Virus record (IMG/VR): IMGVR_UViG_3300046683_000093
Coordinates: 1-58,956 of that record
Source of the DNA: a virus
Strand: one strand, 5' to 3'
Length of the DNA: 58,956 nucleotides
In this document: one piece after another, positions 1 to 8,253 of the stretch
How the letters are laid out: every line of letters begins with the position of its first letter
Numbering within the stretch: position 1 is the first letter of the stretch
Program-made: the position numbers and the translations under genes
The notes under the pieces: generated by a model
What the model was told of the DNA's origin: nothing
Database searches by the model: none
The model's input: the letters and a program-made list of their open reading frames with translations, nothing else

Positions 1-25
1 CGCGTTAATAAGGACAAAGTTATAA

Positions 26-95
26 CCTTGCCATGCCTTGCCTTACTAAGCGCGGTTCCGTCTAGCCTAGTCCCGTTCGGCTTTGCGTTGCCGTG
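26..95 (-). repeat. Period-5 CNNRR array, locus 1
   Basis: Fourteen consecutive pentamers in one phase. On the plus strand the pattern is YYNNG, which is CNNRR in the leftward transcript; by hand count 11 of 14 units fit fully and 13 of 14 end in G. The array lies just downstream of the stop of the 112-705 gene, so with the larger array at 744-1430 it brackets that gene. AT-rich linkers (TTATAA at 20-25, AATTAGG at 97-103) border it. No ORF of interest. Confidence 0.75.
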
Positions 96-111
96 GAATT
101 AGGTTAGTAGT

Positions 112-705
112 TTAGTCCTCATCTACTATAACAAGCTCTTCAATTTTAAATCTACCATAATAACCTCTGTTCTTCGGCCGGAACCTACCAATACCAATGA
201 ACTGCCCGGTCCGCATGAGTACAAACTCAAAGACCGACTTGGTTGGATCGGTTACCGACGTCTGTAGTACCGTCTCGTCGAGGATGATGAACTTGAACTC
301 GGCCTTCCACCCCGGCTGGATTAGGGGGAAGATCTTGTAGACCCGCGAGCCGCCACCCGGCCGACCATCAGAGGGTACGAATAGTCTCTCGCTCTTTACA
401 TCGGCGACGTTGATGTTCAACGACGCCGGTTCGACCGCCAGCACACCCGCCTCGAAGTGCTTGGTGTACGTCGCACTCTTACCGCCGGGTATCCTGATAG
501 AAAGAAACTTCGCCGCCTCTGCCAGCGCATTCTTGTAGGCCATCGGTGGGATGAACACCATCTTGTTGGAGTCGACGTGAAGCCGCTCGCGCCATGTTCT
601 TTGTTCGTAATCCTCATAACCTTCTCCCTGAAGTTTTTCAACTTCATATGGACGACCTTGGCTATAAGGAGATACCCCTTCAACGATTGCTATTACGGTT
701 TTCAT
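112..705 (-). CDS. Conserved phage protein of unknown function (197 aa)
   Basis: ATG at 705 is preceded by AAGGATAACAACCCA, a good ribosome binding site. The protein is basic and glycine-rich in places, with FIPPMAYKNALAEAAKFL (about residues 51-68), a loop RPGGGSRVYK (about 115-124) and a C-terminal block FIGIGRFRPKNRGYYGRFK (about 168-186). I have an impression of similar proteins in other tailed phages but cannot name a family; a RAMP/Cas7-like fold would fit the glycine-rich loop but is speculation. No signal peptide, TM segment or cysteine cluster. It is isolated from neighbours by period-5 arrays on both sides, and a one-mismatch copy of the genome-wide palindrome sits 17 nt upstream, so it may be an independently expressed accessory gene. 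Confidence 0.85.
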   Translation of the reverse strand: MKTVIAIVEGVSPYSQGRPYEVEKLQGEGYEDYEQRTWRERLHVDSNKMVFIPPMAYKNALAEAAKFLSIRIPGGKSATYTKHFEAGVLAVEPASLNINVADVKSERLFVPSDGRPGGGSRVYKIFPLIQPGWKAEFKFIILDETVLQTSVTDPTKSVFEFVLMRTGQFIGIGRFRPKNRGYYGRFKIEELVIVDED

Positions 706-722
706 TGGGTTGTTATCCTTGT

Positions 723-734
723 CACTAGCTAGTA
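723..734. repeat. Palindrome variant CACTAGCTAGTA
   Basis: Eleven of 12 bases match the genome-wide palindrome. It lies 17 nt upstream of the leftward start at 705. Confidence 0.7.
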
Positions 735-743
735 GTTAGTATT

Positions 744-1430
744 CCTTGCCTCGTCATACTAAGCCATGTTCTGTCTAGTCTCGCTGGGTTATGCCAAACC
801 TCTCTTCGCCACGTTTGGTCTTGTTCAGTTTCGTTAGGTTTTGACTTACCGCGTTCAGCTACGTCCCGTCCCTCCTCGCCATGTTGTTATAACAAAAATA
901 ATCCATGCCTTGTCCTGCGCCGTCTGGTCCAGTCAAGTTCAGTTCCGTCTGGCAACGCCAAGCTATGTGTTGCTCCGTCTAGTCAGGTGCTGTCGTGTCG
1001 TGCCGTGCCGGGGTAATAACCTCAAAATAATCCTCGCCTTGCCTCGTTGTGACCGGACCCGCCCCGTCGAGCTAAGCCACGCGATGACTTGCTAAGTCAT
1101 GCTATGCCGGGCCTGGGTAATCCCATAAACCTCGCCTCGTCGTGCAGTGCCTCAACGTGCCATGCCCAGCAGCGCCAAGCAAAGTCGAGTCGTGCCGGGC
1201 CACGTTGTGACGGGTTGCTTGATGCCGCGCCATGTTAATCTCGTAAACCTCGCCTCGCCATGCTGCGCTTTGCTCCGTCGAGTCCCGCTACGCTTCACCT
1301 CGCTGCGCCAGGGTAAATTTATAAACCCTTGCCTTGTCACGTATCGTCGTGTCTTCACCTCATCAGGCCGTGCCTAGCTTCGTCTTGTCGTGACCAGTTT
1401 TGTCGTGACCAGCTAAGCCGTGGTAATTCT
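744..1430 (-). repeat. Large period-5 CNNRR array in about six modules
   Basis: This roughly 690-base gap between DNA polymerase and the 112-705 gene has no credible gene. The stretch 744-883 alone contains 28 successive pentamers, 23 of which fit YYNNG (CNNRR in leftward RNA) by hand count. The rest keeps the period in modules of about 75-125 bp separated by AT-rich linkers near 891, 1015, 1117, 1234, 1311 and 1421. In RNA sense each module begins near ATTACCC.GGC and ends near GGCAAGG or GGCGAGG followed by WTTA. The terminal linker GGTAATTCTA at 1422-1431 recurs at 56850-56859 beside another array. ORFs called across it are products of skewed composition. Confidence 0.8.
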
Positions 1431-3336
1431 ATTCGTTAGCTGCCTGCTCAGCCAGTGCTAGGGTCCGACCCCACCCTCCTTCGGAAGACAAAGGAAGACC
1501 CGGTGCCCATAATGGCACAGTCGAGAACTCCCGGTCAAGATAATTATTCCACTCGCTTGCATCTTTTTCTGGGACCACATAATCAAGCGAGTCGTGCGTC
1601 GACAAGCATGGATGATATCCCGTGTCGTTGTAAACTCTCACTGCAATATCGGTAACCACGATCCTTGCCAACGCCTGTGATAAGTTCTCTATAAACTTAG
1701 CACCGTAAATCCTAACACGTCCTCCGTTATATGTTCCTCTGTATGTCATCTCCTGTTTACCCTGCTCGTTACTGTCCCATCGCAGATCGGGATAGGTCAG
1801 ACTCAGATCGGAGGGGAGCCAGACCCGTTCAGCGGTTAGTCGGACAGGCAAGCCGGCGAGGATATGTTGATCGAACCCCACTAGATAGTGGGGCCGACCA
1901 GCCAGTCTGATAAGCTCGTCGAGGATAACCTGCCCTCGACCCCATAGTCCCTTGATCTGAGGATAACGCGTGCGGTATTTGTTAACAATACCTGCTGCCT
2001 CTTCGAGTATTAGGTTAACCGCAATGCCACCGTTACCAATGAAGCACATGTGCCTAAACTTGTCGGGACCGCAGCCGTAGCCCAGACCAAGGATTGCGGT
2101 CTTGCCGACGAAGCGTTCCATCTTGTCGGCTTTGGTTATCTCTCGGTTGTAGATACCATTAGCAAACTCGCAGTAGACATCGCGCCCCTCACTGAAAGCG
2201 TCGAGTAGTTCCCGACAACCAGATAGGTGAGCCACCATCCGCGCCTCGATCTGGGATGAATCTCTATGTACTATACGCATACCCGGCGGGGCTTCGACCG
2301 CATCCTTAATGCGCGACCCACGGCGGATGTTCTGCCAGTTCATCTGGTCGTCGCCCGATAGACGATGGGTTCTAGCACCGCTGTACTTCAGCGGTATGGG
2401 TGCCCACGCAGTGTCACCGTCGGGCCATTGATTCATCGACAAATCGAGCAGGCGTTTGGCCCGGCTCTCATCGAGAGTGGACTTAGCCCCGACACGCGCA
2501 GCCAACAGCGCCTGGATAAACACCGGCAGAGAGGCGTCGGCGCACATCTCCTTGAAGGCACGGTCATTCTTGGATAGGGCAGGGATCATCTCCCCTGTCG
2601 ACGGGGATTTCTTCAGCGGCACCTCGACGTTGTGCTGTTCCAGCAGCGCCTGGAATTGCGGCTGCGAACTGAACACCGACTTGTCATAGGTCGATACCTG
2701 AGCAAACACCGCTTCCTTCTCGGCTTGCACCTGTGCCAGATGCTCGGCCAGCACATGCGGGTTGAGCTTGACCTGGGGCTGAACGTGCATGCGGACGACG
2801 AGATCTATGAGTGTCAGCTCGCTCTCGGTAAACGCCGGGACCATGAGATCGTACAGCGCCTTGCAGTTGAGGGTATCTCTTATACAATATAATGCATAAT
2901 GGTGAAGCTCGTCGCGGGTGAAGTTGGCGAGGCGCTTGCCTAGAGCTTTGACCACCGCGTCTCCCTTGGCGGGCAGCTCGTGGTGTTTGGACAGCGCAGC
3001 CAGCGACGAGGAACCTATCTCCCAGTGAGTGGTAGCCCGCGCCATCGACAAAGTGCAGAGGTAGCGCCGGGGGTAGAAGCCAAAGCGCCAGCCTAGAATA
3101 CTCATGTCGAAGATGGCGTTGTGGGATAGCGCGTCGACCTCCTCCCAGTTTAGTTTAGCCAGCGCCGCCGCGATCTGATCGTGTCCAAAGTAGATCGATG
3201 TCTGAGTGTCACCCTCCATCAACATCGACAGCATGATGGTTTCGTAGCGGTGGTCAAGGATGTACTCGGCGGTGGTCATTTTGGTAAGGCTGTACGCCTT
3301 GTCATACGTCGTCTCGAAATCCAGGGTGACGATCAT
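1429..3336 (-). CDS. Family A DNA polymerase with 3'-5' exonuclease
   Basis: Replicative polymerase of 635 residues without a 5'-3' exonuclease domain, as in many phages. Exonuclease motifs: D6/E8 in LDFETT, N73/D77 in HNAIFD, and Y150/D154 in YCIRD. Polymerase motif A is HRDSSQIEAR with D359 and E364 (S at the usual Y position after D); motif B spans R408, K412 and Y420-G421; motif C is H581-D582 in STHDSLDYV. The ATG at 3336 is chosen because it overlaps the upstream stop (TGATG) and has GGAAGG 6-8 nt before it; a longer reading from 3381 has no support. A one-base variant of the palindrome lies inside (1879-1890). It heads the 3' end of a tight leftward operon. Confidence 0.96.
   Translation of the reverse strand: MIVTLDFETTYDKAYSLTKMTTAEYILDHRYETIMLSMLMEGDTQTSIYFGHDQIAAALAKLNWEEVDALSHNAIFDMSILGWRFGFYPRRYLCTLSMARATTHWEIGSSSLAALSKHHELPAKGDAVVKALGKRLANFTRDELHHYALYCIRDTLNCKALYDLMVPAFTESELTLIDLVVRMHVQPQVKLNPHVLAEHLAQVQAEKEAVFAQVSTYDKSVFSSQPQFQALLEQHNVEVPLKKSPSTGEMIPALSKNDRAFKEMCADASLPVFIQALLAARVGAKSTLDESRAKRLLDLSMNQWPDGDTAWAPIPLKYSGARTHRLSGDDQMNWQNIRRGSRIKDAVEAPPGMRIVHRDSSQIEARMVAHLSGCRELLDAFSEGRDVYCEFANGIYNREITKADKMERFVGKTAILGLGYGCGPDKFRHMCFIGNGGIAVNLILEEAAGIVNKYRTRYPQIKGLWGRGQVILDELIRLAGRPHYLVGFDQHILAGLPVRLTAERVWLPSDLSLTYPDLRWDSNEQGKQEMTYRGTYNGGRVRIYGAKFIENLSQALARIVVTDIAVRVYNDTGYHPCLSTHDSLDYVVPEKDASEWNNYLDREFSTVPLWAPGLPLSSEGGWGRTLALAEQAANE
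1879..1890. repeat. Palindrome variant CACTAGATAGTG inside DNA polymerase
   Basis: Read leftward it is CACTATCTAGTG in the frame His-Tyr-Leu-Val. The consensus base here would create a TAG stop in this frame; the change removes it. The flanks extend the symmetry to CCCC...GGGG. Confidence 0.7.
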
Positions 3337-3527
3337 CAGTGTACCTTCCTGCCAAAGAGGGCAACGGCGCAGTCGAAACAAAAACCTATGCGCCCTGGGA
3401 TATGGGCATGCTCCGGGTCGTTATCCCTGCCCCGGAACTGAACCATCCCCAGTTGGTCGACAACCTTCTTACACCCTGTGCAGTAGCCGGGGCCGGAAAG
3501 GATCTCGTTAATCTCTTCGTCATTCAC
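3336..3527 (-). CDS. Small zinc-finger-like protein (63 aa)
   Basis: Contains CTGCKK and CFDC, two CxxC pairs about 30 residues apart, consistent with one zinc site. An ATG at 3563 is possible, but a GTG at 3527 reading VNDEEI has GAGGAG 7 nt upstream and overlaps the previous stop by only a few bases, so it is preferred. Its own stop overlaps the DNA polymerase start (TGATG), implying coupled translation and perhaps a role with the polymerase. Function unknown. Confidence 0.7.
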   Translation of the reverse strand: MNDEEINEILSGPGYCTGCKKVVDQLGMVQFRGRDNDPEHAHIPGRIGFCFDCAVALFGRKVH

Positions 3528-3804
3528 GACAGATCTCCTCGACTTCGCGTCGTAGGTTAGCACGTAGCTCGGGCAGGATCTTTAACCAGCGTGCCCGCAA
3601 AGCCCGCTCGCCCCACTCGGCAACGGGTGACACCGATACCGCTTCTCGCGCAGCCCGCCAGTGCTGGTAGATCGTGTTGCGGTTGCGGCCGACCGCCTTG
3701 GCCGTCGCCGTGATTGTCATGCCGTTCATTGCCATCGTTTGGATTCGGCCAATCTCGCCTGTCGTGAGATATTGGTAAGGCATCGTAAGATATCGATAAG
3801 GCAT
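3520..3804 (-). CDS. Helix-turn-helix protein (94 aa)
   Basis: Residues about 16-50 read as a homeodomain-like helix-turn-helix, with ITATAKAVGRNRNTIYQHWR as recognition unit, followed by a charged helical tail. It resembles small phage HTH proteins seen near DNA processing genes, but the role is unknown. ATG at 3804 overlaps the upstream stop (TAATG) and has GGAGAA 8 nt upstream. The first 14 codons come from a tandem 21-bp duplication that also duplicates the ATG (3804 and 3783). Confidence 0.75.
   Translation of the reverse strand: MPYRYLTMPYQYLTTGEIGRIQTMAMNGMTITATAKAVGRNRNTIYQHWRAAREAVSVSPVAEWGERALRARWLKILPELRANLRREVEEICRE
3763..3804 (-). repeat. Tandem 21-bp duplication at the HTH gene start
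   Basis: Units 3763-3783 and 3784-3804 are identical at 18 of 21 positions. Translation gives MPYRYLT then MPYQYLT, so the start codon and first seven codons are repeated in frame. Confidence 0.85.
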
Positions 3805-4070
3805 TAGTATTTCTCCGGATAGAGTTCGCGCATGATCGGGTCGGCCCGGTAGGCGGCGAGGATATTCTGCCGCATCTCTAATAATGTCGGCGGCCCATCC
3901 TGCTCAGGATAATCAATAACCTCCAACAACCCCACCACCATCACCTCCAGTCGCTCGACCGGCAGATCCCACGGCAGCGCGGCGCGCATAACCGAGATCA
4001 CAACATCACGAAAAACGTGATGATGATTAGCGGCGGCAAGTGCGGCATCGATGATCGGGGTATCGGTCAT
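3804..4070 (-). CDS. Unknown small protein (88 aa)
   Basis: Acidic, mostly helical sequence beginning MTDTPIIDAALAAANHHH; no motif, cysteine or TM segment recognised. The ATG at 4070 has a weak upstream purine stretch. The stop overlaps the next start by one base, so it belongs to the operon of HTH, zinc-finger and polymerase genes. Confidence 0.65.
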   Translation of the reverse strand: MTDTPIIDAALAAANHHHVFRDVVISVMRAALPWDLPVERLEVMVVGLLEVIDYPEQDGPPTLLEMRQNILAAYRADPIMRELYPEKY

Positions 4071-4170
4071 CTATCTACCCTCCGACCGCAGCCAAAGTCA
4101 CAATGTGCGCCGCCTCGGTCCGGTCGAAATGGACACAAGCGCAACCAACAACGTAGACCGAACCAGCGTC

Positions 4171-4554
4171 TCATCCCGTCGACCTCCCGGTTGGCGAAGG
4201 CATGTGGCGCACCGGGTTATCCCGCAGCACCGCGTCCAGCGTATCGTGCAGTGCCTGACACCTATCGAACAGTGTCCTCGGCTCGCCGCCTCTGGGCTTA
4301 TAGGTACGCGCACGCGGCTTGGGTACGTAAGCCCGCTTGCGCTTAGGTTTAGGCACCCCCGGTACCCGGCGGGGCTTAGGGATGCCTTTAGGTACCCCAC
4401 CCATGCCTTTGACGAACGACACCCAGCCGCCACGGCGGATCATGCCGCCGACCTGACCTCGGGTCATCCCAAATTGCAGAGCAATTTGGGTCATCGAGGT
4501 ATCGGTGGTTTCCCATAAGCGTTTGATCTCAGTGTCTCGCTCTTCTTTAGTCAT
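4171..4554 (-). CDS. GcrA-like DNA-binding protein (127 aa)
   Basis: The N-terminal 45 residues (EIKRLWETTDTSMTQIA, QFGMTRGQVGGMIRRGGW) have the shape of the GcrA helix-turn-helix, an alphaproteobacterial cell-cycle regulator that works with methylated GANTC sites. The following 50 residues are a Lys/Arg/Pro-rich linker. It may redirect host transcription or act on the phage, by analogy only. ATG at 4554 is chosen because CACTAGCTAGTGGAGAAGTT places GGAG just upstream; the upstream in-frame extension would translate the palindrome. Confidence 0.75.
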   Translation of the reverse strand: MTKEERDTEIKRLWETTDTSMTQIALQFGMTRGQVGGMIRRGGWVSFVKGMGGVPKGIPKPRRVPGVPKPKRKRAYVPKPRARTYKPRGGEPRTLFDRCQALHDTLDAVLRDNPVRHMPSPTGRSTG

Positions 4555-4562
4555 AACTTCTC

Positions 4563-4574
4563 CACTAGCTAGTG
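4563..4574. repeat. Palindrome CACTAGCTAGTG
   Basis: Exact copy 8 nt upstream of the leftward start at 4554; its last bases flow into the Shine-Dalgarno GGAG. Confidence 0.95.
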
Positions 4575-4664
4575 GTCGAAACTGTAAGTGAGACACAGCC
4601 GGTAGGCTGCGCTATATGGGGAGGGTGTTGTAGAACTAATACCCCCCTTAACTACGCGTGCACC

Positions 4665-5426
4665 TTAGACCATCTCATCCCCCAGCTTGACCCAGTTATA
4701 CACCCGCACCCGTGGGTTCTTGACGTCCTTGAGTAAGCTCGTCTCTAACATCACGCGTTGCGTCAGCTCGAAGTATTTCTCGTTGAGGGTTTTCCACGAC
4801 GAGAACCTCATCTCGCTATCCCACGCATAATGCTGCGGCCGACGAGGGCTGTCGTTGGACCACGCCCTGGTCTGCGCGTTGAAAGCCAGCTTGATGGTAG
4901 GCATCTGGATCATAACGTGCCACAGCGACGGCTGGCAGGACATCAGATAATCTTTGGTAACTTTAGATACCAAATTAAATATCCGCCGCGCCAGCACCGC
5001 CTTCTCGACCCATGCCACCAGTTTGACAAGTTGCGTCTCGTCGAGGACGTCGAAGCTGCCGATCAATGCTGCCTGTTTGCGGGTAACCTGTTGCTGTCGA
5101 TGTCCTTGCCCACTGGTGTTGCGATAACCGTAAGGTAGGTAGAACCTCTGCGTTCCCGCCGCGTTGGCGTGCAGTTGGGGTGAGCGTTGGATACTCGGGT
5201 GATCCGGCAACCCAAAGTATACCTCGCCATAAGCGTCGATGTCGGTGTATTTGTGGTCGTGGATCAGGGTATGGATCAAGGCCAGCGTCTCGGGCTTGAC
5301 GACCATGCGCTGGATCGTGTCGTGATTGAGCGGGAACTCAGCCTCGGCGTCCTTGACGTAGTTTTCGAGGAAGTGATCGACCTGAAAACCCAGATCGCTG
5401 ATCGCTCGGTATTGTTGGTTTGGCAT
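4665..5426 (-). CDS. Unknown protein (253 aa)
   Basis: No recognised domain. Aromatic-rich, with a low-complexity QGHRQQQVTRKQ stretch near residue 110 and a helical C-terminal half; no signal peptide, TM or cysteine motif. ATG at 5426 follows AAGGAAACACAACCA. It sits between the GcrA-like gene and the VWA gene in the leftward block. The 134 bases between it and the VWA stop hold GC-rich sequence with no clear gene or terminator. Confidence 0.8.
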   Translation of the reverse strand: MPNQQYRAISDLGFQVDHFLENYVKDAEAEFPLNHDTIQRMVVKPETLALIHTLIHDHKYTDIDAYGEVYFGLPDHPSIQRSPQLHANAAGTQRFYLPYGYRNTSGQGHRQQQVTRKQAALIGSFDVLDETQLVKLVAWVEKAVLARRIFNLVSKVTKDYLMSCQPSLWHVMIQMPTIKLAFNAQTRAWSNDSPRRPQHYAWDSEMRFSSWKTLNEKYFELTQRVMLETSLLKDVKNPRVRVYNWVKLGDEMV

Positions 5427-5560
5427 TGGTTGTGTTTCCTTGTATTATTAATTACCGGTCGGCCTTTTCCCATCGACTGGTCGGCCCCTCCCGTGGAGAT
5501 GCTAGCTCTAGCCGCCGAGTCGACAGCGGATACCCTAGCGCCACTGGGAGGGGCTGGGGA

Positions 5561-6946
5561 TTACAGCTTAAGGTGCACGGTGTCACCAAAGCTACCGACT
5601 TTCGTCGTCGTCGAACACCAGATCGTCGGGTAAGGCGGCGCACTCGACGGCTCGATAACTTCGAGATCCGTTAGTACTATAAGTACTTCCGGTCGCAGTT
5701 CGTCCTTCCTGATCTGTTCAAAGATGGGCCTCATATCAGAACCGCCACCACCCGGTGCCTTTTGTAATCTGATATGCTCGATGTCGGATAGACTTCTTAC
5801 CCGCTCGACCCGCCTGATGTAGGTGTCGCACCACATTACGACGATCTCGCGCGGCTTGACAAGTGTCATCACACCGCCGACCTCGGCGAAGAAGGCGTCG
5901 TACTCCAACTGACTGATACTACCCGAACAGTCAAATCCTACCACCACCTGCTTGGCACCGTAGCGGGTGACGCCGGGCAGGATGATCTTGGGATTTAACA
6001 CTAGTCGCCTGCGGTTAGGAGACTGCCACGTCTCGTGGCGTCGACCGACCTTACTCATGATGAGTTGGGGGATGTGTTCGCGCCAGTCGATCTGCGGGTT
6101 CATGATCTCGGCCACCTTGCGCTCGACCGAGCCGGGCACCTTGCCCATCGATTTAGCCTGGGTGTATGCCTTCTGTATCGCCTCTTTGTAGTCACCCTCG
6201 CTCAGCACATCCTCGGCCCCGGTCACCGGATCGCGGAATGGCGTCACACACTGGTCGAACCGGCCTTCCTGCTGCTGTGCCTTCTTGTCGTCGCGCCCAC
6301 GTATACGAGCGTCGGCTGCGGTTTTGGTTGGGTTACCCACCGGCCCCGGTTCCAGCTTCTCTTTTGTTGAACTCCCGGGGCCGGGCGCGTTCCCTGGCCC
6401 CGTCCCACCTTGGCCCGGCTGGCCCTGCGGTTGTTGCCCTTGGTTGCCACCCTGCCCTCCACCCTGCTTGTATTTCCTGACGAAGACGTCTTCGAGGAGG
6501 TCAGCGCCCGTGATGCGCGGGTCATACAGCCACGTCGGGTTGATCTGCCCGACCTTGTCCTCGATAAGCTGGGCATTGATCACGTAGTCACCGCACTGGT
6601 TAAACAAGTTGGTGCCGTAACCGACGGTGAACGGCAGTTGTCGGAGATGACCTTGGTTGAGGTAGAATTTCTGCCTCGACGGGTGGCGGTCGACGGCGTG
6701 GACGATCTCGTGCACGAGGGCGAAGATGGTTTCCCCAGGCTCCAGGCTGGAGAAGTAATCAGGGTTGATGAACACCCGCCGCCCATCGGTGGCGAGGGTG
6801 TCGATGTCGAAGGTGGGGTAGTCGATCATGGTGTTGTAGTAGAAGTGGGAGTAAAACCCGGCCTGCGACATCGCCCCTATTCTCGCAAGCTCCAGGGTAC
6901 GCTCTTGCTTGGGGGTGAGCGTTGCCTTTGTTGGTAACCTATCCAT
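5561..6946 (-). CDS. VWA-domain protein with N-terminal metallopeptidase motif
   Basis: Residues about 1-160 match the predicted metallopeptidase half of DUF2201-type proteins: HEIVH (H79, E80, H83) and a later CGDYVINAQL. A Gly/Gln/Pro-rich linker (about 161-215) joins this to a C-terminal von Willebrand A domain with the MIDAS DCSGS (D339, S341, S343). VWA proteins of this class partner MoxR AAA+ ATPases; such an ATPase is encoded at 10488-9277 in the same leftward block. Known pairs of this family remodel or mature other proteins, so a chaperone-like role on a phage or host target is likely but unproven. ATG at 6946 follows AAGGAACAACAACC. Confidence 0.88.
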   Translation of the reverse strand: MDRLPTKATLTPKQERTLELARIGAMSQAGFYSHFYYNTMIDYPTFDIDTLATDGRRVFINPDYFSSLEPGETIFALVHEIVHAVDRHPSRQKFYLNQGHLRQLPFTVGYGTNLFNQCGDYVINAQLIEDKVGQINPTWLYDPRITGADLLEDVFVRKYKQGGGQGGNQGQQPQGQPGQGGTGPGNAPGPGSSTKEKLEPGPVGNPTKTAADARIRGRDDKKAQQQEGRFDQCVTPFRDPVTGAEDVLSEGDYKEAIQKAYTQAKSMGKVPGSVERKVAEIMNPQIDWREHIPQLIMSKVGRRHETWQSPNRRRLVLNPKIILPGVTRYGAKQVVVGFDCSGSISQLEYDAFFAEVGGVMTLVKPREIVVMWCDTYIRRVERVRSLSDIEHIRLQKAPGGGGSDMRPIFEQIRKDELRPEVLIVLTDLEVIEPSSAPPYPTIWCSTTTKVGSFGDTVHLKL

Positions 6947-6962
6947 GGTTGTTGTTCCTTCT

Positions 6963-6974
6963 CACTAGCTAGTG
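6963..6974. repeat. Palindrome CACTAGCTAGTG
   Basis: Exact copy, 16 nt upstream of the VWA start at 6946. Its CAC TAG also supplies the last codon and stop of the preceding 57-aa gene. Confidence 0.95.
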
Positions 6975-7142
6975 GTTATTTTTTATTTCTTCGACAAAGA
7001 GATCGATCTCCCGCTCGACGGCGTAGCTGGCGTCGCGCAACTCGGAGATGGTCATCAGCTCGGCCTCTTTGTGGGCTTCTTCGGGTGACGCCGCCTCGAT
7101 ATACACTGCACCGAAAGCGGTCCAGGTGACACTATACAGCAT
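6969..7142 (-). CDS. Small unknown protein (57 aa)
   Basis: Reads MLYSVTWTAFGAVY then an acidic helical tail ending EEIKNNH. ATG at 7142 has a strong GGAGGAAC upstream and overlaps the end of the previous gene. The stop TAG lies inside the palindrome at 6963-6974. The amino-terminal beta-strand followed by EAASPEEAHKEA resembles small phage proteins of the type that adopt an alpha/beta fold; function unknown. Confidence 0.65.
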   Translation of the reverse strand: MLYSVTWTAFGAVYIEAASPEEAHKEAELMTISELRDASYAVEREIDLFVEEIKNNH

Positions 7143-7311
7143 CCCGTTCCTCCAACGAATACCGGTGATCCTTCACCACCTCCGACAGCGGCACGAACAC
7201 CATAGCCATAGCGGCACTACCGGCTGCGGAGTAAAGCCAGCCGCCGGGTATCGACAGCCGCCATGTGTTGCTCTCTACGTCGCCGACTCGTTCCCACTTA
7301 TCGGTCATCAT
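7132..7311 (-). CDS. Small unknown protein (59 aa)
   Basis: Reads MMTDKWERVGDVE with a Gly/Ala-rich middle (AAGSAAMAMVFV). ATG at 7311 or 7308 follows AAGGAGG; overlap with both neighbours indicates translational coupling. No domain recognised. Confidence 0.65.
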   Translation of the reverse strand: MMTDKWERVGDVESNTWRLSIPGGWLYSAAGSAAMAMVFVPLSEVVKDHRYSLEERDAV

Positions 7312-7573
7312 CGTCCTCCTTAATGACACGAGGCAGCGCCTCGATCAACGCTAGCTCGGCTGGCTTATCAGCGGTCCATCGACGCAGGCCCGCCTTCTCG
7401 ACGGCAGTCTCCAACATGAACCTGTTGGTTTCGATCACGCCGAACTCGTGCTCGCTGATAGGCACACCGCCCATCTGAGCGGCGAGGCAACGCGGAGCCT
7501 CACAGTATCGCCAACGATAGTCACCCATATCGCTGTATTTGATAAGTCGACTAGGTATGTATCTGTGGTTCAT
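7298..7573 (-). CDS. Small unknown protein (91 aa)
   Basis: Reads MNHRYIPSRLIKYSD and ends in an acidic EDDDDR. ATG at 7573 overlaps the stop of the upstream membrane protein (TAATG), preferred over an upstream ATG at 7615 that would overlap more. Two cysteines but no clear metal site. Confidence 0.65.
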   Translation of the reverse strand: MNHRYIPSRLIKYSDMGDYRWRYCEAPRCLAAQMGGVPISEHEFGVIETNRFMLETAVEKAGLRRWTADKPAELALIEALPRVIKEDDDDR

Positions 7574-7806
7574 TATTTGTACCCCATAAGAACTAACACC
7601 GGCATAAACATGCAAGTTGCCCCTGATAACATCATACCTCCAAAGAACAGAAGGCAGATCAAGCCAACGATACCTTCGAATAGGTTATTATTTTCCCACT
7701 CGATGCTGTCATGGCCTGATATAGCTTCCTGTGCCATGTGATAACCCGCGCGCATCCAGAAATACCCGAAGATAGCAGCGGGTATAGACACAATAAATAG
7801 GCCCAT
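7573..7806 (-). CDS. Small membrane protein with two TM segments (77 aa)
   Basis: Hydrophobic spans at about residues 2-18 and 45-72 (IVGLICLLFFGGMML and following) flank a polar middle. Could be a holin-like or inner-membrane exclusion protein, but its place among early small genes rather than lysis genes makes this uncertain. ATG at 7806 is 3 nt after the upstream stop. Confidence 0.65.
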   Translation of the reverse strand: MGLFIVSIPAAIFGYFWMRAGYHMAQEAISGHDSIEWENNNLFEGIVGLICLLFFGGMMLSGATCMFMPVLVLMGYK

Positions 7807-7809
7807 GCT

Positions 7810-8211
7810 TCACTCCTCTACGGTTGTTGTCTCGATACCTAATGTAGCTATCGCTACTCTGTGAACGAACTTACTCATTCCTCCTACTTGTTGTGTCGCA
7901 GCAAGCCTGGATATTTTATAGCGGTGGTTAAGTTCGTTGATTACCTGCACTGCTTCTTCGTAGTAATACAGCCGACCCGACGGATGCCGGAACCGGGATT
8001 TAATATCCGGGTCCGTCGATTTACACACCAGCGGATTCGCTTTTGGCGACCTGATCAGTTGATCAGGTGACACGACGACGTGGACCACATACCACGCCGG
8101 CTTAACGAACCGCTGTTCGAAGTAGACACCATAAATCTTCGACTGCGCGATAGCGAAGAAGTCGGGTGTTAGTCGGTCTATCGGGTCGAAAGCGGTAGGT
8201 AAATTAGACAC
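7810..8211 (-). CDS. Unknown protein (133 aa)
   Basis: Soluble-looking, aromatic-rich (RLYYYEEAVQVINELNHRY near residue 85). The frame is open to an ATG at 8253 just after the palindrome variant, but AAGGAGG lies 9 nt upstream of a GTG at 8211, which I prefer. No domain recognised. Confidence 0.65.
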   Translation of the reverse strand: MSNLPTAFDPIDRLTPDFFAIAQSKIYGVYFEQRFVKPAWYVVHVVVSPDQLIRSPKANPLVCKSTDPDIKSRFRHPSGRLYYYEEAVQVINELNHRYKISRLAATQQVGGMSKFVHRVAIATLGIETTTVEE

Positions 8212-8253
8212 TGGCACTAACCTCCTTTCCACCCAACTCCACCTGACCGACAT

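Noticed and set aside
1-60. Joining of the window ends as a circular genome
   Set aside because: The antisense of 1-30 continues the VRR-NUC frame but does not read like its expected N-terminus, so closure is not shown.
841-1377. Several 68-84-residue ORFs on both strands
   Set aside because: They lie in the period-5 array; the composition avoids stops by chance and the proteins are Arg/Cys-rich without ribosome binding sites.
744-1430. CRISPR array
   Set aside because: No repeated unit with unique spacers; only pentamer phase is conserved.
4017-4518. Rightward ORFs of 109 and 155 aa
   Set aside because: Antisense to the GcrA-like gene and neighbours; Arg/Pro/Ser-rich shadow sequences without ribosome binding sites.
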